Shown one piece after another: positions 48,826 through 57,467 of a DNA stretch of 64,000 bases. Origin of the DNA: Brevundimonas sp. 357 (lineage in GTDB: Bacteria > Pseudomonadota > Alphaproteobacteria > Caulobacterales > Caulobacteraceae); contig NZ_RHWX01000005.1 in NCBI RefSeq assembly GCF_003938605.1, positions 62,001-126,000 on the forward strand. The letters are read 5' to 3'. The notes under the pieces are model-generated. The model saw only the letters and a program-made list of their open reading frames with translations, ran no database searches and had not been told where the DNA came from. Each line of letters starts with the position of its first letter. Positions within the stretch are counted from its first letter, which is position 1. The position numbers and the translations under genes were made by a program.

Positions 48826-49224
48826 ATGAGCATTCTCGGCAAGATTCTCGGCGGCGTCTTCAGGAAGAAGGAGGCCCCGGCGGCGGCGCCCGCAGCCCCC
48901 GCGCCCGAAGCGGCGGCCCCGACCCCGGCGCCCGCGCCCGCCGCAGCCGCCGTCGCGCCCCAGCCCGCGGCCGAGGTCGATGTCGCCGGCATCCTCGACT
49001 TCATGAACGAGCAGCGCGCGCAGAAGCTGAACTGGCGCACCTCCATCGTCGACCTGATGAAGCTGATCGGCCTGGAATCCTCGCTGGCCGAGCGCAAGGA
49101 GCTGGCCGACGAACTGGGCTACACCGGCGACAAGTCGGACACGGCGAGCATGAATATCTGGCTGCACAAGCAGGTGATCCAGAAGATCCGCGACAACGGC
49201 GGCCAACTGCCCACCGATCTCTGA
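48826..49224 (+). CDS. DUF3597 family protein
   Basis: The 132-residue product begins MSILGKILGGVFRKKEAP, then has an Ala/Pro-rich linker of about 35 residues, then the DUF3597 domain VDVAGILDFMNEQRAQKLNW, SIVDLMKLIGLESSLAERKE, LADELGYTGDKSDTASMN and WLHKQVIQKIRDNGG. The C-terminal domain has known structures but no assigned activity. A strong GGAG precedes the ATG. Confidence 0.92.
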   Translation: MSILGKILGGVFRKKEAPAAAPAAPAPEAAAPTPAPAPAAAAVAPQPAAEVDVAGILDFMNEQRAQKLNWRTSIVDLMKLIGLESSLAERKELADELGYTGDKSDTASMNIWLHKQVIQKIRDNGGQLPTDL

Positions 49225-49281
49225 ACCTCTCTGCGGCGCGAGGGGGTGCGCGACGGCGCCCCTTCGCGCTAAGACAGGACC

Positions 49282-51156
49282 ATGAGCGACGCCGATCACA
49301 GTCTCGATGGTCCTCCGTGGGAGGAAGACGCGCCCGAAGTCGAGGAGCGCGACCCCAACACCGACGACATGTTCGGCGCCCCGCCGCCGTCCGCTGCGCC
49401 TGCCGCCGCGTCCGAACCCGCGCCTGAACCGAAGGCGGAGCCCGCGCCGGCGCCCGCTCCCAAGGCGTTCGAGGCCCCGCCCGCCGAGGGCGAGGCCTAC
49501 ACCGTTCTGGCCCGCAAATACCGGCCGCGCGCGTTCGAGGATCTGATCGGGCAGGAGGCGATGGTCCGCACCCTGACCAACGCCTTCGCTACCGGGCGGA
49601 TCGCCCACGCCTTCATGCTGACCGGGGTGCGGGGCGTCGGCAAGACGACGACGGCCCGCCTGCTGGCTCGCGCGCTCAACAACGAAACCGAGACCATCGA
49701 CAAGCCGTCCCTGGCCCTGAGCCCCACCGGGCGGCACGACGCCGCCATCATGGCGGGCCAGCACATGGACGTGATGGAGATGGACGCGGCGTCGCACACC
49801 GGCGTCAACGACATCCGCGACATTCTGGAAAGCGTCCGCTACGCGCCGGTCGAGGCCCGTTACAAGGTCTATGTGCTGGACGAGGTCCACATGCTGTCGA
49901 CGCAGGCGTTCAACGCCCTGCTGAAGACGCTTGAGGAGCCGCCGCCCCACGCGAAGTTCATCTTCGCCACCACCGAGATTCGCAAGGTGCCGGTGACGAT
50001 CCTGAGCCGCTGCCAGCGCTTCGATCTGCGCCGCGTCGAGCCTGAGGTTCTGGTCGGCCACCTGGGCCGCGTCGCCGAGCGCGAAGGCATGAAGATCGAG
50101 CAGGAGGCGCTGGCCCTGATCTCGCGCGCGGCCGAAGGGTCGGTGCGCGACGGCCTGTCGCTGCTGGATCAGGCGCTGGTCCAGGCCGAGCGCGGCGCGG
50201 TGGTCGAGACGGCCACGGTGCGCGACATGCTGGGTCTGGCCGACCGCACCCAGACCATCGCCCTGTTCGAACAGACGATGGCGGGCAAGACGGCCGAGGC
50301 GCTGACGACCTTCCGCACGCTTTACGGCTACGGCGCCGATCCGGTGCAGGTGGCCAACGACCTGCTGGAGCACTGTCACGCGGCCTCGGTCGCCAAGATG
50401 CTGGGGCCGAACGCCACCCGCCTGCCGGGCGATCAGGCGCAGAAGCTGGCGGCGCTGGGCGCGGCCATCTCGGCCGGGACGCTGTCGCGGACCTGGCAGA
50501 TGCTGCTGAAGGCGCTGGACGAGGTGCGCCGCGCGCCCAATCCGGCCGATGCGGTGGAGATGGCCATTGTGCGGCTGGCCTACGCCGCCGACCTGCCGGG
50601 ACCGGAAGAGGCGTTGAAGGCGATCCAGTCGGGCGGCGTGCCCGGCGGCGGGGCCGGTCCTCGCGGCGGCGGTTCAGGGGGCGGAGGCGGCGGCGCCTCG
50701 GCCATGCTGGCGGCGCGGCCGATGCAGGCGCCCGCCCTGCCCGATCCGCAGAGCTTCGAGGCCGTGGTCGCCCTGATCGGCGAGAAGCGCGAGATCACCC
50801 TGCAGATGGACGTGGAGCGCTACGTCCGCGTCGTCAGCTTCCGCCCCGGCGCCATCACCTATGAACCGGCCGAGGGTTCGCCCCACGATCTGGCGCGGCG
50901 TCTGGCTGGCCGCTTGAAGGAGTGGACCGGCCGCACCTGGCTGATCGCCGCCAACGGACAGGGCGGCGGCGAGACCCTGATCGAGGTCGAGAAGAAGGCC
51001 CGCGCCGCCCGCCGCGCGGCGGTCGAGGCGGACCCCTTCGTGGTGTCGGTCATGCAGGCCTTCCCCGGCGCCGAGATCAAGGAGATCGTCACCCTGGCCC
51101 CGGCCGTCGAGATGCCCGCCATCCCCGACGACGGCGAGGCGGGCGAAGACGACTGA
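49282..51156 (+). CDS. dnaX: DNA polymerase III subunit gamma/tau, zinc ligands absent
   Basis: This is the AAA+ clamp-loader motor. The 624-residue product has an acidic/Pro-rich N-terminal extension of about 70 residues, then YTVLARKYRPRAFEDLIGQE, Walker A GVRGVGKT (115-122), the DEVH box and the SRC sensor TILSRCQRFD. Residues 134-161, where DnaX usually has four zinc-binding cysteines, read NETETIDKPSLALSPTGRHD with none. A Gly-rich segment near residue 455-470 leads to the tau-specific C-terminal domains. It is upstream of ybaB-recR with a nitroreductase gene between on the opposite strand. Confidence 0.96.
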   Translation: MSDADHSLDGPPWEEDAPEVEERDPNTDDMFGAPPPSAAPAAASEPAPEPKAEPAPAPAPKAFEAPPAEGEAYTVLARKYRPRAFEDLIGQEAMVRTLTNAFATGRIAHAFMLTGVRGVGKTTTARLLARALNNETETIDKPSLALSPTGRHDAAIMAGQHMDVMEMDAASHTGVNDIRDILESVRYAPVEARYKVYVLDEVHMLSTQAFNALLKTLEEPPPHAKFIFATTEIRKVPVTILSRCQRFDLRRVEPEVLVGHLGRVAEREGMKIEQEALALISRAAEGSVRDGLSLLDQALVQAERGAVVETATVRDMLGLADRTQTIALFEQTMAGKTAEALTTFRTLYGYGADPVQVANDLLEHCHAASVAKMLGPNATRLPGDQAQKLAALGAAISAGTLSRTWQMLLKALDEVRRAPNPADAVEMAIVRLAYAADLPGPEEALKAIQSGGVPGGGAGPRGGGSGGGGGGASAMLAARPMQAPALPDPQSFEAVVALIGEKREITLQMDVERYVRVVSFRPGAITYEPAEGSPHDLARRLAGRLKEWTGRTWLIAANGQGGGETLIEVEKKARAARRAAVEADPFVVSVMQAFPGAEIKEIVTLAPAVEMPAIPDDGEAGEDD

Positions 51157-51161
51157 GGTCT

Positions 51162-51191
51162 CACCTCCCCGCCAAGTGGGGAGGAGGGAGA
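51162..51191. repeat. Short GGGGAGG hairpin
   Basis: ACCTCCCC-GCCAA-GTGGGGAGG forms a compact hairpin between convergent dnaX and the nitroreductase gene. It could end both transcripts but lacks a T tract. Confidence 0.55.
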
Positions 51192-51197
51192 CGCCGC

Positions 51198-51812
51198 TTA
51201 CAGAATCTGGGCGGCTTCTTCGAAGTCGAGGCGAGGCGAGCGGGGGAACAGGTTCTCGTCCGTGCCGTAGCCCAGATTCATGATGAAGTTCGGCTCGACA
51301 TTGCTGTCGGGGAAGAACTCGGCCTTCACCCCCGCCGCGTCGAAGCCCGACATCGGACCCACGTCCAGACCCAGGGCGCGCGCGGCGATGGTCAGATAGC
51401 CGCCCTGCAGCGAGGCGTTGCGGAAGGCGGCTTCACGACGGCCCGCTTCTTCCGGGAACCAGTCGCGGGCGCCCGGCGCGTGCGGGAACAGCTTGGGCAG
51501 GGTCTCGTGGAAGTCGACGTCCTGGGCGATGATCAGATTGACCGGCGCGGCCAGGGTCTTGGCGCGGTTGCCTTCGGCCATGTGCGTCGACAGCCGGGCC
51601 TTGGCCTCGGGCGAGGTGACGAAGACGAAGCGAGCCGGGGTCATGTTGACCGCCGTCGGGCCGAACTTGGTCAGGTCGTAGAGTTTGCGGATCAGGGCCT
51701 CGGGCACGGGGCGATCGCTCCAGCCGTTGCGCGTGCGCGCCTCGGTGAACAGCTGGGCCAGGACCGGTTCGGAGACCGGCATGTCACGGGTCGGGAAGGC
51801 GTCAAAGGCCAT
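51198..51812 (-). CDS. Nitroreductase family protein, RutE/malonic semialdehyde reductase type
   Basis: This FMN-dependent NAD(P)H oxidoreductase has 204 residues. It contains [60 protein letters not shown] and [16 protein letters not shown], the pattern of the RutE/HadB-like subgroup that reduces malonic semialdehyde or nitro compounds. No rut operon is nearby, so the physiological substrate is unclear. Start at 51812 follows the family alignment. Confidence 0.92.
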   Translation of the reverse strand: MAFDAFPTRDMPVSEPVLAQLFTEARTRNGWSDRPVPEALIRKLYDLTKFGPTAVNMTPARFVFVTSPEAKARLSTHMAEGNRAKTLAAPVNLIIAQDVDFHETLPKLFPHAPGARDWFPEEAGRREAAFRNASLQGGYLTIAARALGLDVGPMSGFDAAGVKAEFFPDSNVEPNFIMNLGYGTDENLFPRSPRLDFEEAAQIL

Positions 51813-51986
51813 CAGAGCTTCTCCAGAAACTGATTAGTAACTTCAAGTGTGGCTAATTAAGCGTGCGTCGCTGCGCCGTCAAGGGGATCGGCCACATAAG
51901 TTGTGACGGATGCGACGTCGCCGGGCGCGGCGCGCTTTCTTCGCCGGGGTCTGGAGCCGCGCGGCGCTTCGCCCTATCTAGGGGCT

Positions 51987-52316
51987 ATGAAAGACCTCAA
52001 CGCCCTGATGCAACAGGCCCAGGCGATGCAGCAGAAGCTGCAGGACGCCCAGGCGAAAATGGCCGAATCCACCGCCGAGGGCACCTCGGGCGGCGGCCTT
52101 GTCACCATCGCCTTGAAGGGCCCTGGCGAGATCACCTCGGTGAAGATCGACGACAGCCTGATGGCTCCCGGCGAGGGCGAGATCCTGGCCGACCTGATCG
52201 TCGCCGCCCACGCCGACGCCAAGCGCAAGCTGGACGAGATCAACAACGCCCTGATGCGCGACGCCGCCGGGCCGATGGCCGGGATGAACATCCCCGGAAT
52301 GCCGAAACTCTTCTGA
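51987..52316 (+). CDS. YbaB/EbfC family nucleoid-associated protein
   Basis: The 109-residue product starts at the ATG at 51987: MKDLNALMQQAQAMQQKLQD, then AKMAESTAEGTSGGGLVTIA and LKGPGEITSVKIDDSLMAPG. The helix-strand-helix fold and central GGGLVT match YbaB, which binds DNA as a dimer. The stop overlaps the recR ATG by one base. The dnaX-ybaB-recR order is common in bacteria; here a reverse gene interrupts it. Confidence 0.95.
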   Translation: MKDLNALMQQAQAMQQKLQDAQAKMAESTAEGTSGGGLVTIALKGPGEITSVKIDDSLMAPGEGEILADLIVAAHADAKRKLDEINNALMRDAAGPMAGMNIPGMPKLF

Positions 52317-52933
52317 TGGCCGCCTCCGCCGGGCCGGAAATCGAACGGCTCATCAGCCTGCTGGCCAAGCTGCCGGGCATGGGCCCGCGCTCGGCCCGGC
52401 GCGCGGCGCTGGCCCTGTTGAAGCGGCGCGAGCAACTGCTGGTCCCGTTGGCGGCGTCTCTGGCCGAGACGGCGGACAAGGTCGTCAACTGCTCGGTCTG
52501 CGGCTCGCCCGACACGCGCGATCCCTGCTCGGTCTGTTCGGATCAGGCGCGCGACAACACCCTGATCTGCGTGGTCGAAGAGGCCGGCGCCCTGTGGGCG
52601 ATGGAGCGGTCGGGCGCCTTTCGCGGCAAGTATCATGTGCTGGGCGGCCTGCTGTCGGCGCTGGACGGCGTCGGCCCTGAGCAATTGCGCATCGCCGAAC
52701 TGATCGGCCGCGTCAAAGGCGGCGAGATGGGCGGCGGGAAGGCTCGGGAGGTCGTTCTGGCCCTGCCCGCCACGGTCGACGGCCAGACGACCGCCCACTA
52801 CCTGGCCGAGCGCCTGTCGGCGGCGGGGGTGCAGGTCACGTCGCTGGCGCGCGGGGTTCCCGTCGGCGGCGAGCTGGACTGGCTGGACGACGGCACCATC
52901 ATTCAGGCACTGCGGGCTAGGCGTCCCGCCTGA
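52316..52933 (+). CDS. recR: Recombination mediator RecR
   Basis: RecR forms a ring clamp that, with RecF and RecO, loads RecA at gaps. The 205-residue product has an HhH motif near LAKLPGMGPRSARRAALALL, four zinc cysteines (59, 62, 71, 74) in VNCSVCGSPDTRDPCSVC, and a Toprim domain with ICVVEEAGALWAMERSGAFR and YHVLGGLLSALDGVGPEQLR. It is translationally linked to ybaB. Confidence 0.97.
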   Translation: MAASAGPEIERLISLLAKLPGMGPRSARRAALALLKRREQLLVPLAASLAETADKVVNCSVCGSPDTRDPCSVCSDQARDNTLICVVEEAGALWAMERSGAFRGKYHVLGGLLSALDGVGPEQLRIAELIGRVKGGEMGGGKAREVVLALPATVDGQTTAHYLAERLSAAGVQVTSLARGVPVGGELDWLDDGTIIQALRARRPA

Positions 52934-52997
52934 CGCCTCCCTCTCCCGGGAGAGAGGGAGGCTATTATCCGCTCCCGACTCCCGCTAGGAACGGAGC

Positions 52998-54212
52998 ATG
53001 AACACGCTTGAGCTCATCCTGCTGATCGTCGCGCTCATGGCGGGCGGCGGTTTCCTGTGGGCCTTCATGGGCTGGCAGAAGACGAAGGGCGCGCTGGACG
53101 CCGCCGACGCCCGGCTGGAGCTGATGGAGGAGAGCCGGGACTCCATGGCCGAGTTCCTCAAGGCCCAGGCCTCCCAGTCGGCCGAGGCGGTGGCGTCCAA
53201 GCTGGTCGCTCGCGCCACCGAGACCTTTCAGGCCCAGGACCGCGTCGCGCGCGAGCGGATGGAGGCCCAGCTCAAGCCGGTGTCCGAAACCCTGGCCAAG
53301 TTTCAGCAGCACGTCACGGCTCTGGAAAAGGCGCGCGCCGACGAAACCGGCGGCCTGAAGGAGCAACTCAACCTGCTGATGGCCGCCTCCACCGCCACCC
53401 GCGACGAGGCGCGGCGCCTGACCGAGGCGCTGAAGGGCAACACCGGCCGGCGCGGCCGCTGGGGCGAACAGACCTGCCGCAACGTCCTGGAGGCGGCGGG
53501 CATGGCCGGCCGCTTCGACTTCGAGGAGCAGAACTCCTCGGCCACCGATGAAGGCCGCCAGCAGCGCCCGGACTTCATCGTCAAACTGCCCGGCGGCGGC
53601 ATGTTCGTCATCGACGCCAAGGTGTCGCTGGCCTTCGCCGACGAGGCCGACGGCGACGAGGAAGCCCAGGCCCGCGCCATGTCCCTGCGCACCGCCGCCA
53701 GCATGAAGACCCATGTGCGCCAGCTGTCGTCCAAGGCCTATCAGGACCAGTTCAAGCCCAGCCCCGACTTCGTCGCCATGTTCGTGCCGGGCGACGCCTT
53801 CCTGGCCGCCGCGCTGGACCACGAGCCGGACCTGATGACCACGGCCATGGCCTCGCGCGTGGTCATCGTCACGCCCACCACCCTGTTCGCCCTGTGCAAG
53901 GCTGTCGCCTACGGCTGGCGCGCCGAGGAGCAGGCCCGCAACGCCGAGGACGTCGCCAGGCTGGGCAAGGAGCTCTACAAGCGGCTGTCGGTCATGGGCG
54001 GCCACGCCGCCTCGGTCGGCAAGGCGCTGGACGCGGCGGTTTCCCGCTACAACCAGTTCGTCGGCTCGCTGGAAAGCCAGGTCATGGTCTCGGCGCGCCG
54101 CTTCGAGGATCTGAAGGTCGATCACGAGGGCAAGGAGCTGCCCGAACTGAACGCCGTCGAGCAGTCGCCTCGCGCCCTCAGCCGCCCGGAGCTGCTGAAC
54201 GCGCCGGAGTGA
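52998..54212 (+). CDS. rmuC: DNA recombination protein RmuC
   Basis: This predicted membrane-tethered nuclease-like protein limits DNA rearrangement. The 404-residue product has an N-terminal helix (LELILLIVALMAGGGFLWAF), a coiled coil to about residue 150, and the RmuC core: GRRGRWGEQTCRNVLEAAGM, RPDFIVKLPGGGMFVIDAKV, HVRQLSSKAYQDQF, PDFVAMFVPGDAFLAAAL and VVIVTPTTLFALCKAVAYGW. The D/E-x-K element (VIDAKV) is retained. It is 64 nt after recR. Confidence 0.95.
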   Translation: MNTLELILLIVALMAGGGFLWAFMGWQKTKGALDAADARLELMEESRDSMAEFLKAQASQSAEAVASKLVARATETFQAQDRVARERMEAQLKPVSETLAKFQQHVTALEKARADETGGLKEQLNLLMAASTATRDEARRLTEALKGNTGRRGRWGEQTCRNVLEAAGMAGRFDFEEQNSSATDEGRQQRPDFIVKLPGGGMFVIDAKVSLAFADEADGDEEAQARAMSLRTAASMKTHVRQLSSKAYQDQFKPSPDFVAMFVPGDAFLAAALDHEPDLMTTAMASRVVIVTPTTLFALCKAVAYGWRAEEQARNAEDVARLGKELYKRLSVMGGHAASVGKALDAAVSRYNQFVGSLESQVMVSARRFEDLKVDHEGKELPELNAVEQSPRALSRPELLNAPE

Positions 54213-54262
54213 CGGCTGCGTGTGACAAACATGCTTGACGCCCTGCGGTCGGGCTGTAAAAC

Positions 54263-54280
54263 TTGCTTGTCAAATCAGTT
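54263..54280 (+). promoter_or_regulatory. Candidate operator upstream of the XRE operon
   Basis: TTGCTTGTCA repeats the element before the membrane protein gene at 7944. It sits inside an outer imperfect repeat, GTAAA...TTTAC (54256-54260, 54278-54282). The first gene starts 25 nt downstream. Confidence 0.4.
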
Positions 54281-54296
54281 TACGCGCGGCGAGCCT

Positions 54297-54734
54297 ATGA
54301 AATCGATGAAACCTCTCGGCCTGAAAGGCGTCGCGGCCATGTTCGGCCTGGTGGTGCTGATCGGCTTCTTCGGCGGACTTGGCAGCGGCTTCTTGGCCGA
54401 CCAACCCGGTACGGTGGCGTTCTGGACGACTGTCGCCTTCACCGCCGTCACGATGGCCGCCGTCCTGGGCGTGTCCTACTGGTGGTGGAGCCGTCTCGAC
54501 GAGGCTGCGCGCGAGGCGCACAAATGGGCCTGGTACTGGGGCGGCAGCACGGGAATGTTGGTCGGTCTCGTCCTCATGTTGATGCTGACCACGCGCCCGG
54601 GCGACATCGTTCTTCCCGCCAGCCTGGGCGAGACGCCCGCTGATCTGGTCGCCGCCGGCATGATCATGATCTTGGGCTTCCAGCTCATCGGCTACGGCCT
54701 GGCCTGGGTCTGGTGGTGGCTGGGCCGTCGTTGA
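54297..54734 (+). CDS. Membrane protein of unknown function, three to four helices
   Basis: From the ATG at 54297 the product has 145 residues (a second ATG at 54306 is possible). It has hydrophobic segments at about 12-30, 40-60, 78-95 and 113-138. The central loop WWWSRLDEAAREAHKWAWYW, with many Trp, is distinctive, and the C-terminus is Trp-rich (YGLAWVWWWLGRR). It is the first gene of a tight three-gene operon with another membrane protein and an XRE regulator. No family is recognised with confidence. Confidence 0.78.
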   Translation: MKSMKPLGLKGVAAMFGLVVLIGFFGGLGSGFLADQPGTVAFWTTVAFTAVTMAAVLGVSYWWWSRLDEAAREAHKWAWYWGGSTGMLVGLVLMLMLTTRPGDIVLPASLGETPADLVAAGMIMILGFQLIGYGLAWVWWWLGRR

Positions 54735-54744
54735 GGAGAATGCC

Positions 54745-55188
54745 GTGAGCGACTGCGCTTTCCTGGGCGACAAGCCCTTGGCCCGAACCGGTGTGTTGTT
54801 CCTGCTGAAGATGGCGGCGGGCGTCGTCTGGCTCGCCGGCGCCGCCTGGGGCGGCGCCTACCTGTCCAAGGGCGGCGACGCGCTGCCTTTGAAGGCGCTG
54901 GCCGCAGCCGCCGTGGTTCTGCCTGTCTTCGTCTGGATCGCCGTGCTTCGCCGACAGGCGGCGATCGATGAGCTGGAAGAGCGTTTGGCCCTGATGGCGC
55001 AGGCCCAGGGCGGCTGGTGGGCCCTGGCCTACGGCTCGACCCTGTTCGTCATCTCGAGCCTGATGGGCGATGGAGTGAGCCCTGTCATGCTGGCGACCCT
55101 GCCTGCGGGGGGTTTCCTGTTCGGCGAGGCGATGGCCCAGGTGGCGCGTTTCAACCTGTCGCGTCCCGGCCAGGAGAGACGCGCATGA
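54745..55188 (+). CDS. Membrane protein of unknown function
   Basis: The 147-residue product starts at GTG with GAGGAGAA upstream. It has hydrophobic segments at about 16-34, 46-67, 92-108 and 113-129. A cytoplasmic loop LRRQAAIDELEERLALMAQA precedes a small hydrophobic hairpin. The size and layout resemble the first gene of the operon, so the two may form one complex. The stop overlaps the regulator start by 4 nt (ATGA). Confidence 0.78.
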   Translation: MSDCAFLGDKPLARTGVLFLLKMAAGVVWLAGAAWGGAYLSKGGDALPLKALAAAAVVLPVFVWIAVLRRQAAIDELEERLALMAQAQGGWWALAYGSTLFVISSLMGDGVSPVMLATLPAGGFLFGEAMAQVARFNLSRPGQERRA

Positions 55189-55382
55189 AGAACCGCCTCA
55201 AGGTGCTGCGCGCCGAGCGCGACTGGAGCCAGGCGCACCTGGCCGATGAACTGGGCGTGTCGCGCCAGACGGTGAACGCGCTCGAGACCGGCCGCTACGA
55301 CCCTTCCCTGCCGCTGGCGTTCAAGATCGCCCGGCTGTTCCAGATGCCGATCGAATCCATCTTCATCGACGAAGAAGGCTGA
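55185..55382 (+). CDS. Small XRE-family transcriptional regulator
   Basis: The 65-residue protein is a single helix-turn-helix domain: MKNRLKVLRAERDWSQAHLA, DELGVSRQTVNALETGRYDP then SLPLAFKIARLFQMPIESIF. This short Cro/C1 type is common as the last gene of operons encoding small membrane proteins, where it likely autoregulates. The shared upstream elements at 7903 and 54263 are candidate sites. Confidence 0.9.
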   Translation: MKNRLKVLRAERDWSQAHLADELGVSRQTVNALETGRYDPSLPLAFKIARLFQMPIESIFIDEEG

Positions 55383-55419
55383 CGGCTGTTTCTCCCCTGC
55401 GACCCCTAGGAGCCTGACC

Positions 55420-56373
55420 ATGATCCGCCGACTCTGGAGCCGCGCCGCCGCCTCCGTCTCCGCCGCCGCCCTGACCGCCGTCCTGCTGGCGCCGACGACG
55501 CCCGCCTTCGCCCAGGCCGCGCCCGCCGCCGCCGATCCGGCGGCCGTGACCGCCGCCCCGGCCGGGTCCGGTCCGCGCCTGTGGGTGGTCAAGGATGCGG
55601 ACTCCACCCTCTATCTGTTCGGCACCGTCCATGTGCTGAAGCCCGAGACGCCGTGGGGCAGCGCCAAGCTGGACCGCGCCTTCGCCGGCGCCGACGAATA
55701 CTGGTTCGAGATCGCCGACCTGAACGACGCGGCCGGCGCCGTGCCGATCATCCAGTCCAAGGGCGTGTCGCCCGACCGTCCCCTGTCCAGCCTGCTGACC
55801 GCAGAGGAACAGGCCGACCTCGACGCCGCCGCCCGCTCCATCGGCGCGACGGCGGCCCAGTTGGACCCGCTGCGTCCGTGGTTCGCGGCCCTGCAACTGG
55901 CCATGGCCAGCATCACCAAGGCCGGCTACCTGCCGCAGAACGGCGGGGATCAGGTGCTGCACGCCCGCGCCGCCGCGACGGGCAAGCCGATCAAGGGTTT
56001 CGAGACCATGCCCCAGCAGATCGGCTTCATCGCCGACATGTCGGAAGAGGCGCAGCTGGCCATGCTGCGTTCGGGTCTGAAGGAGTTCGATCAGGCGCCG
56101 GAGTTCCTGGGCCGCATGGTCGGCGCCTGGTCGACCGGCGACGTCGACGGCCTGGACGCCCTGATCGGCCAGGAGATGAAGGCGGAATCGCCCGAGATGT
56201 ACGAGGTCATGCTGACGCGTCGCAACACGGACTGGACCAATCAGATCGTGACCCTGCTGGAAGGCTCGGGCACAGCCTTCATCTCGGTCGGCGCCGGCCA
56301 CCTGGCGGGGGCCGACAGCGTCCAGGCCATGCTGGCCAAGCGCGGCGTCACGGTCGAGGAAGTGCGCGACTGA
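55420..56373 (+). CDS. TraB/GumN family secreted protein
   Basis: The 317-residue product has a signal peptide ending AFAQ and a TraB/GumN domain. LYLFGTVHVLKPETPWGSAK has the first conserved GxxH, GADEYWFEIADLNDA follows, and the last GxxH is FISVGAGHLAG. The C-terminus ends QAMLAKRGVTVEEVRD. Members are proposed metalloproteases related to Tiki; activity in bacteria is unproven. It is 37 nt after the XRE gene, but the gene class suggests an independent role. A terminator follows. Confidence 0.93.
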   Translation: MIRRLWSRAAASVSAAALTAVLLAPTTPAFAQAAPAAADPAAVTAAPAGSGPRLWVVKDADSTLYLFGTVHVLKPETPWGSAKLDRAFAGADEYWFEIADLNDAAGAVPIIQSKGVSPDRPLSSLLTAEEQADLDAAARSIGATAAQLDPLRPWFAALQLAMASITKAGYLPQNGGDQVLHARAAATGKPIKGFETMPQQIGFIADMSEEAQLAMLRSGLKEFDQAPEFLGRMVGAWSTGDVDGLDALIGQEMKAESPEMYEVMLTRRNTDWTNQIVTLLEGSGTAFISVGAGHLAGADSVQAMLAKRGVTVEEVRD

Positions 56374-56400
56374 CCCGTCGCGTTCTCTGTCAAAAAATCC

Positions 56401-56430
56401 AAAGGCCCGGTTCGCCGGGCCTTTTCTTTT
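56401..56430 (+). terminator. Terminator of TraB/GumN gene
   Basis: AAAGGCCCGG-TTCG-CCGGGCCTTTT has a 10-bp stem with a TTCG loop and is followed by CTTTT. Confidence 0.93.
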
Positions 56431-56468
56431 GGTCCGCGCCCTATATCTTCGCCGCTCGCTTCGGCGAC

Positions 56469-56543
<75 letters not shown>

Positions 56544-56544
56544 A

Positions 56545-56890
56545 CACTTAGCTGGTCTTTTACAGGCGATTTTTGTCGCCGGTTTTGCGTTTTCTTCCTC
56601 CGTTCGGCTTGGTCGATGTGCTGGATGGGTTCGTCGCGCTTCACGTACCGGTCGATAAGTCGCTCCACGCGGACCTCGCACCAGCCCATGACATCCGCGA
56701 TTTCGCGAGGTGTTGGCTCTGCGCGATAGAACCTCGTTGCCGCCGTCCCTCTCAAGTCATGGAAGTGAAGACCCTTGGGGCGCGCTTGATTGCAGAGTTC
56801 CAGGACGCCCTGAAGCCGGCGCCCAACGGCGACATCCTCCTGGCGTCCGTGAACTGCGTACTCCTGCTGATGTCGCTGATCATCGTCTTG
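56545..56890 (-). pseudogene. Tyrosine recombinase (integrase) remnant
   Basis: This is a decayed phage-type integrase abutting the tRNA-Gly 3' end. The minus strand reads GLHFHDLRGTAATRF (the second catalytic Arg with upstream His), then PREIADVMGW (His/Trp box) and LIDRYVKRDE with the nucleophilic Tyr. Upstream, the family-typical AGFRASWNSAIKRA appears in a different frame, so a frameshift lies near 56780. The N-terminal half of the enzyme is missing. Position at a tRNA end is what is expected of a site-specific element that was lost. Confidence 0.75.
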
Positions 56891-57034
56891 GGTCGGTGGG
56901 AGTGGCGCGCGTACGCTCCGCTGCGTGACGCGACTTCGCGACGTCAATTTCAATCCTGGCCTGTGGTATTGAGCGCCTTCATTCTCTCTTAAGTTGAATT
57001 GAAGCATCCTGTCGGCTCAATCAGGAGCCCAACG

Positions 57035-57466
57035 ATGCAGAAGGCGTGTGGTTCTGGAGGGCGGGGCGTGCGGCGGCGCGAACGGCGCGGCGCGGCCGCC
57101 ATAGAGTTCGCCATCGTCGGCCCGTTTTTCCTGCTGCTGGTCGTAGGCATGATCGTCTATGGCGGCTGGCTGTGGATGGCGCACTCGGTACAGGCGGCAG
57201 TGTCCGAGGGCGCGAGGGCCGCCGTCGCCGGACTGGATGCGGCCGAACGGGAAGGGCTGGCCCGCGACGTGGTCGCCGATCATCTGCGTGATCTGGGGCT
57301 GAGGAGCGGCGACGCAACGGTCGAGATCGATGCGGATGGTCGCTTCTTCCGCGTCGTAGTGGCCTATGACGCTGGACGGCATCCGTTGATGGCGCTGGCG
57401 CCGCTGACCGTGGCGCCGCCCAGGGTCATCCGCCGCACCGCCGTCATTCAGATCAGCGAGGCGTGA
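57035..57466 (+). CDS. TadE-family pilus assembly protein
   Basis: The 143-residue product from the ATG at 57035 (AGGAG upstream) has the TadE motif RRERRGAAAIEFAIVGPFFL, with the type IV prepilin-like cleavage region ahead of a hydrophobic helix, then VGMIVYGGWLWMAHSVQAAV and SEGARAAVAGLDAAEREGLA. Members are pseudopilins or minor proteins of Flp/Tad pili. It is followed at once by a TadG-like gene, but no tadABC or flp genes are in this window. Confidence 0.9.
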   Translation: MQKACGSGGRGVRRRERRGAAAIEFAIVGPFFLLLVVGMIVYGGWLWMAHSVQAAVSEGARAAVAGLDAAEREGLARDVVADHLRDLGLRSGDATVEIDADGRFFRVVVAYDAGRHPLMALAPLTVAPPRVIRRTAVIQISEA

Positions 57467-57467
57467 T

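Noticed and set aside
52936-52963. CCTCCCTCTCCCGGGAGAGAGG hairpin after recR as a terminator
   Set aside because: Arms are offset by two bases and there is no T tract, so it was not called a terminator.
56999-57034. TTG start for the tadE-like gene
   Set aside because: The ATG at 57035 has a proper AGGAG 9 nt upstream and gives the standard N-terminus.
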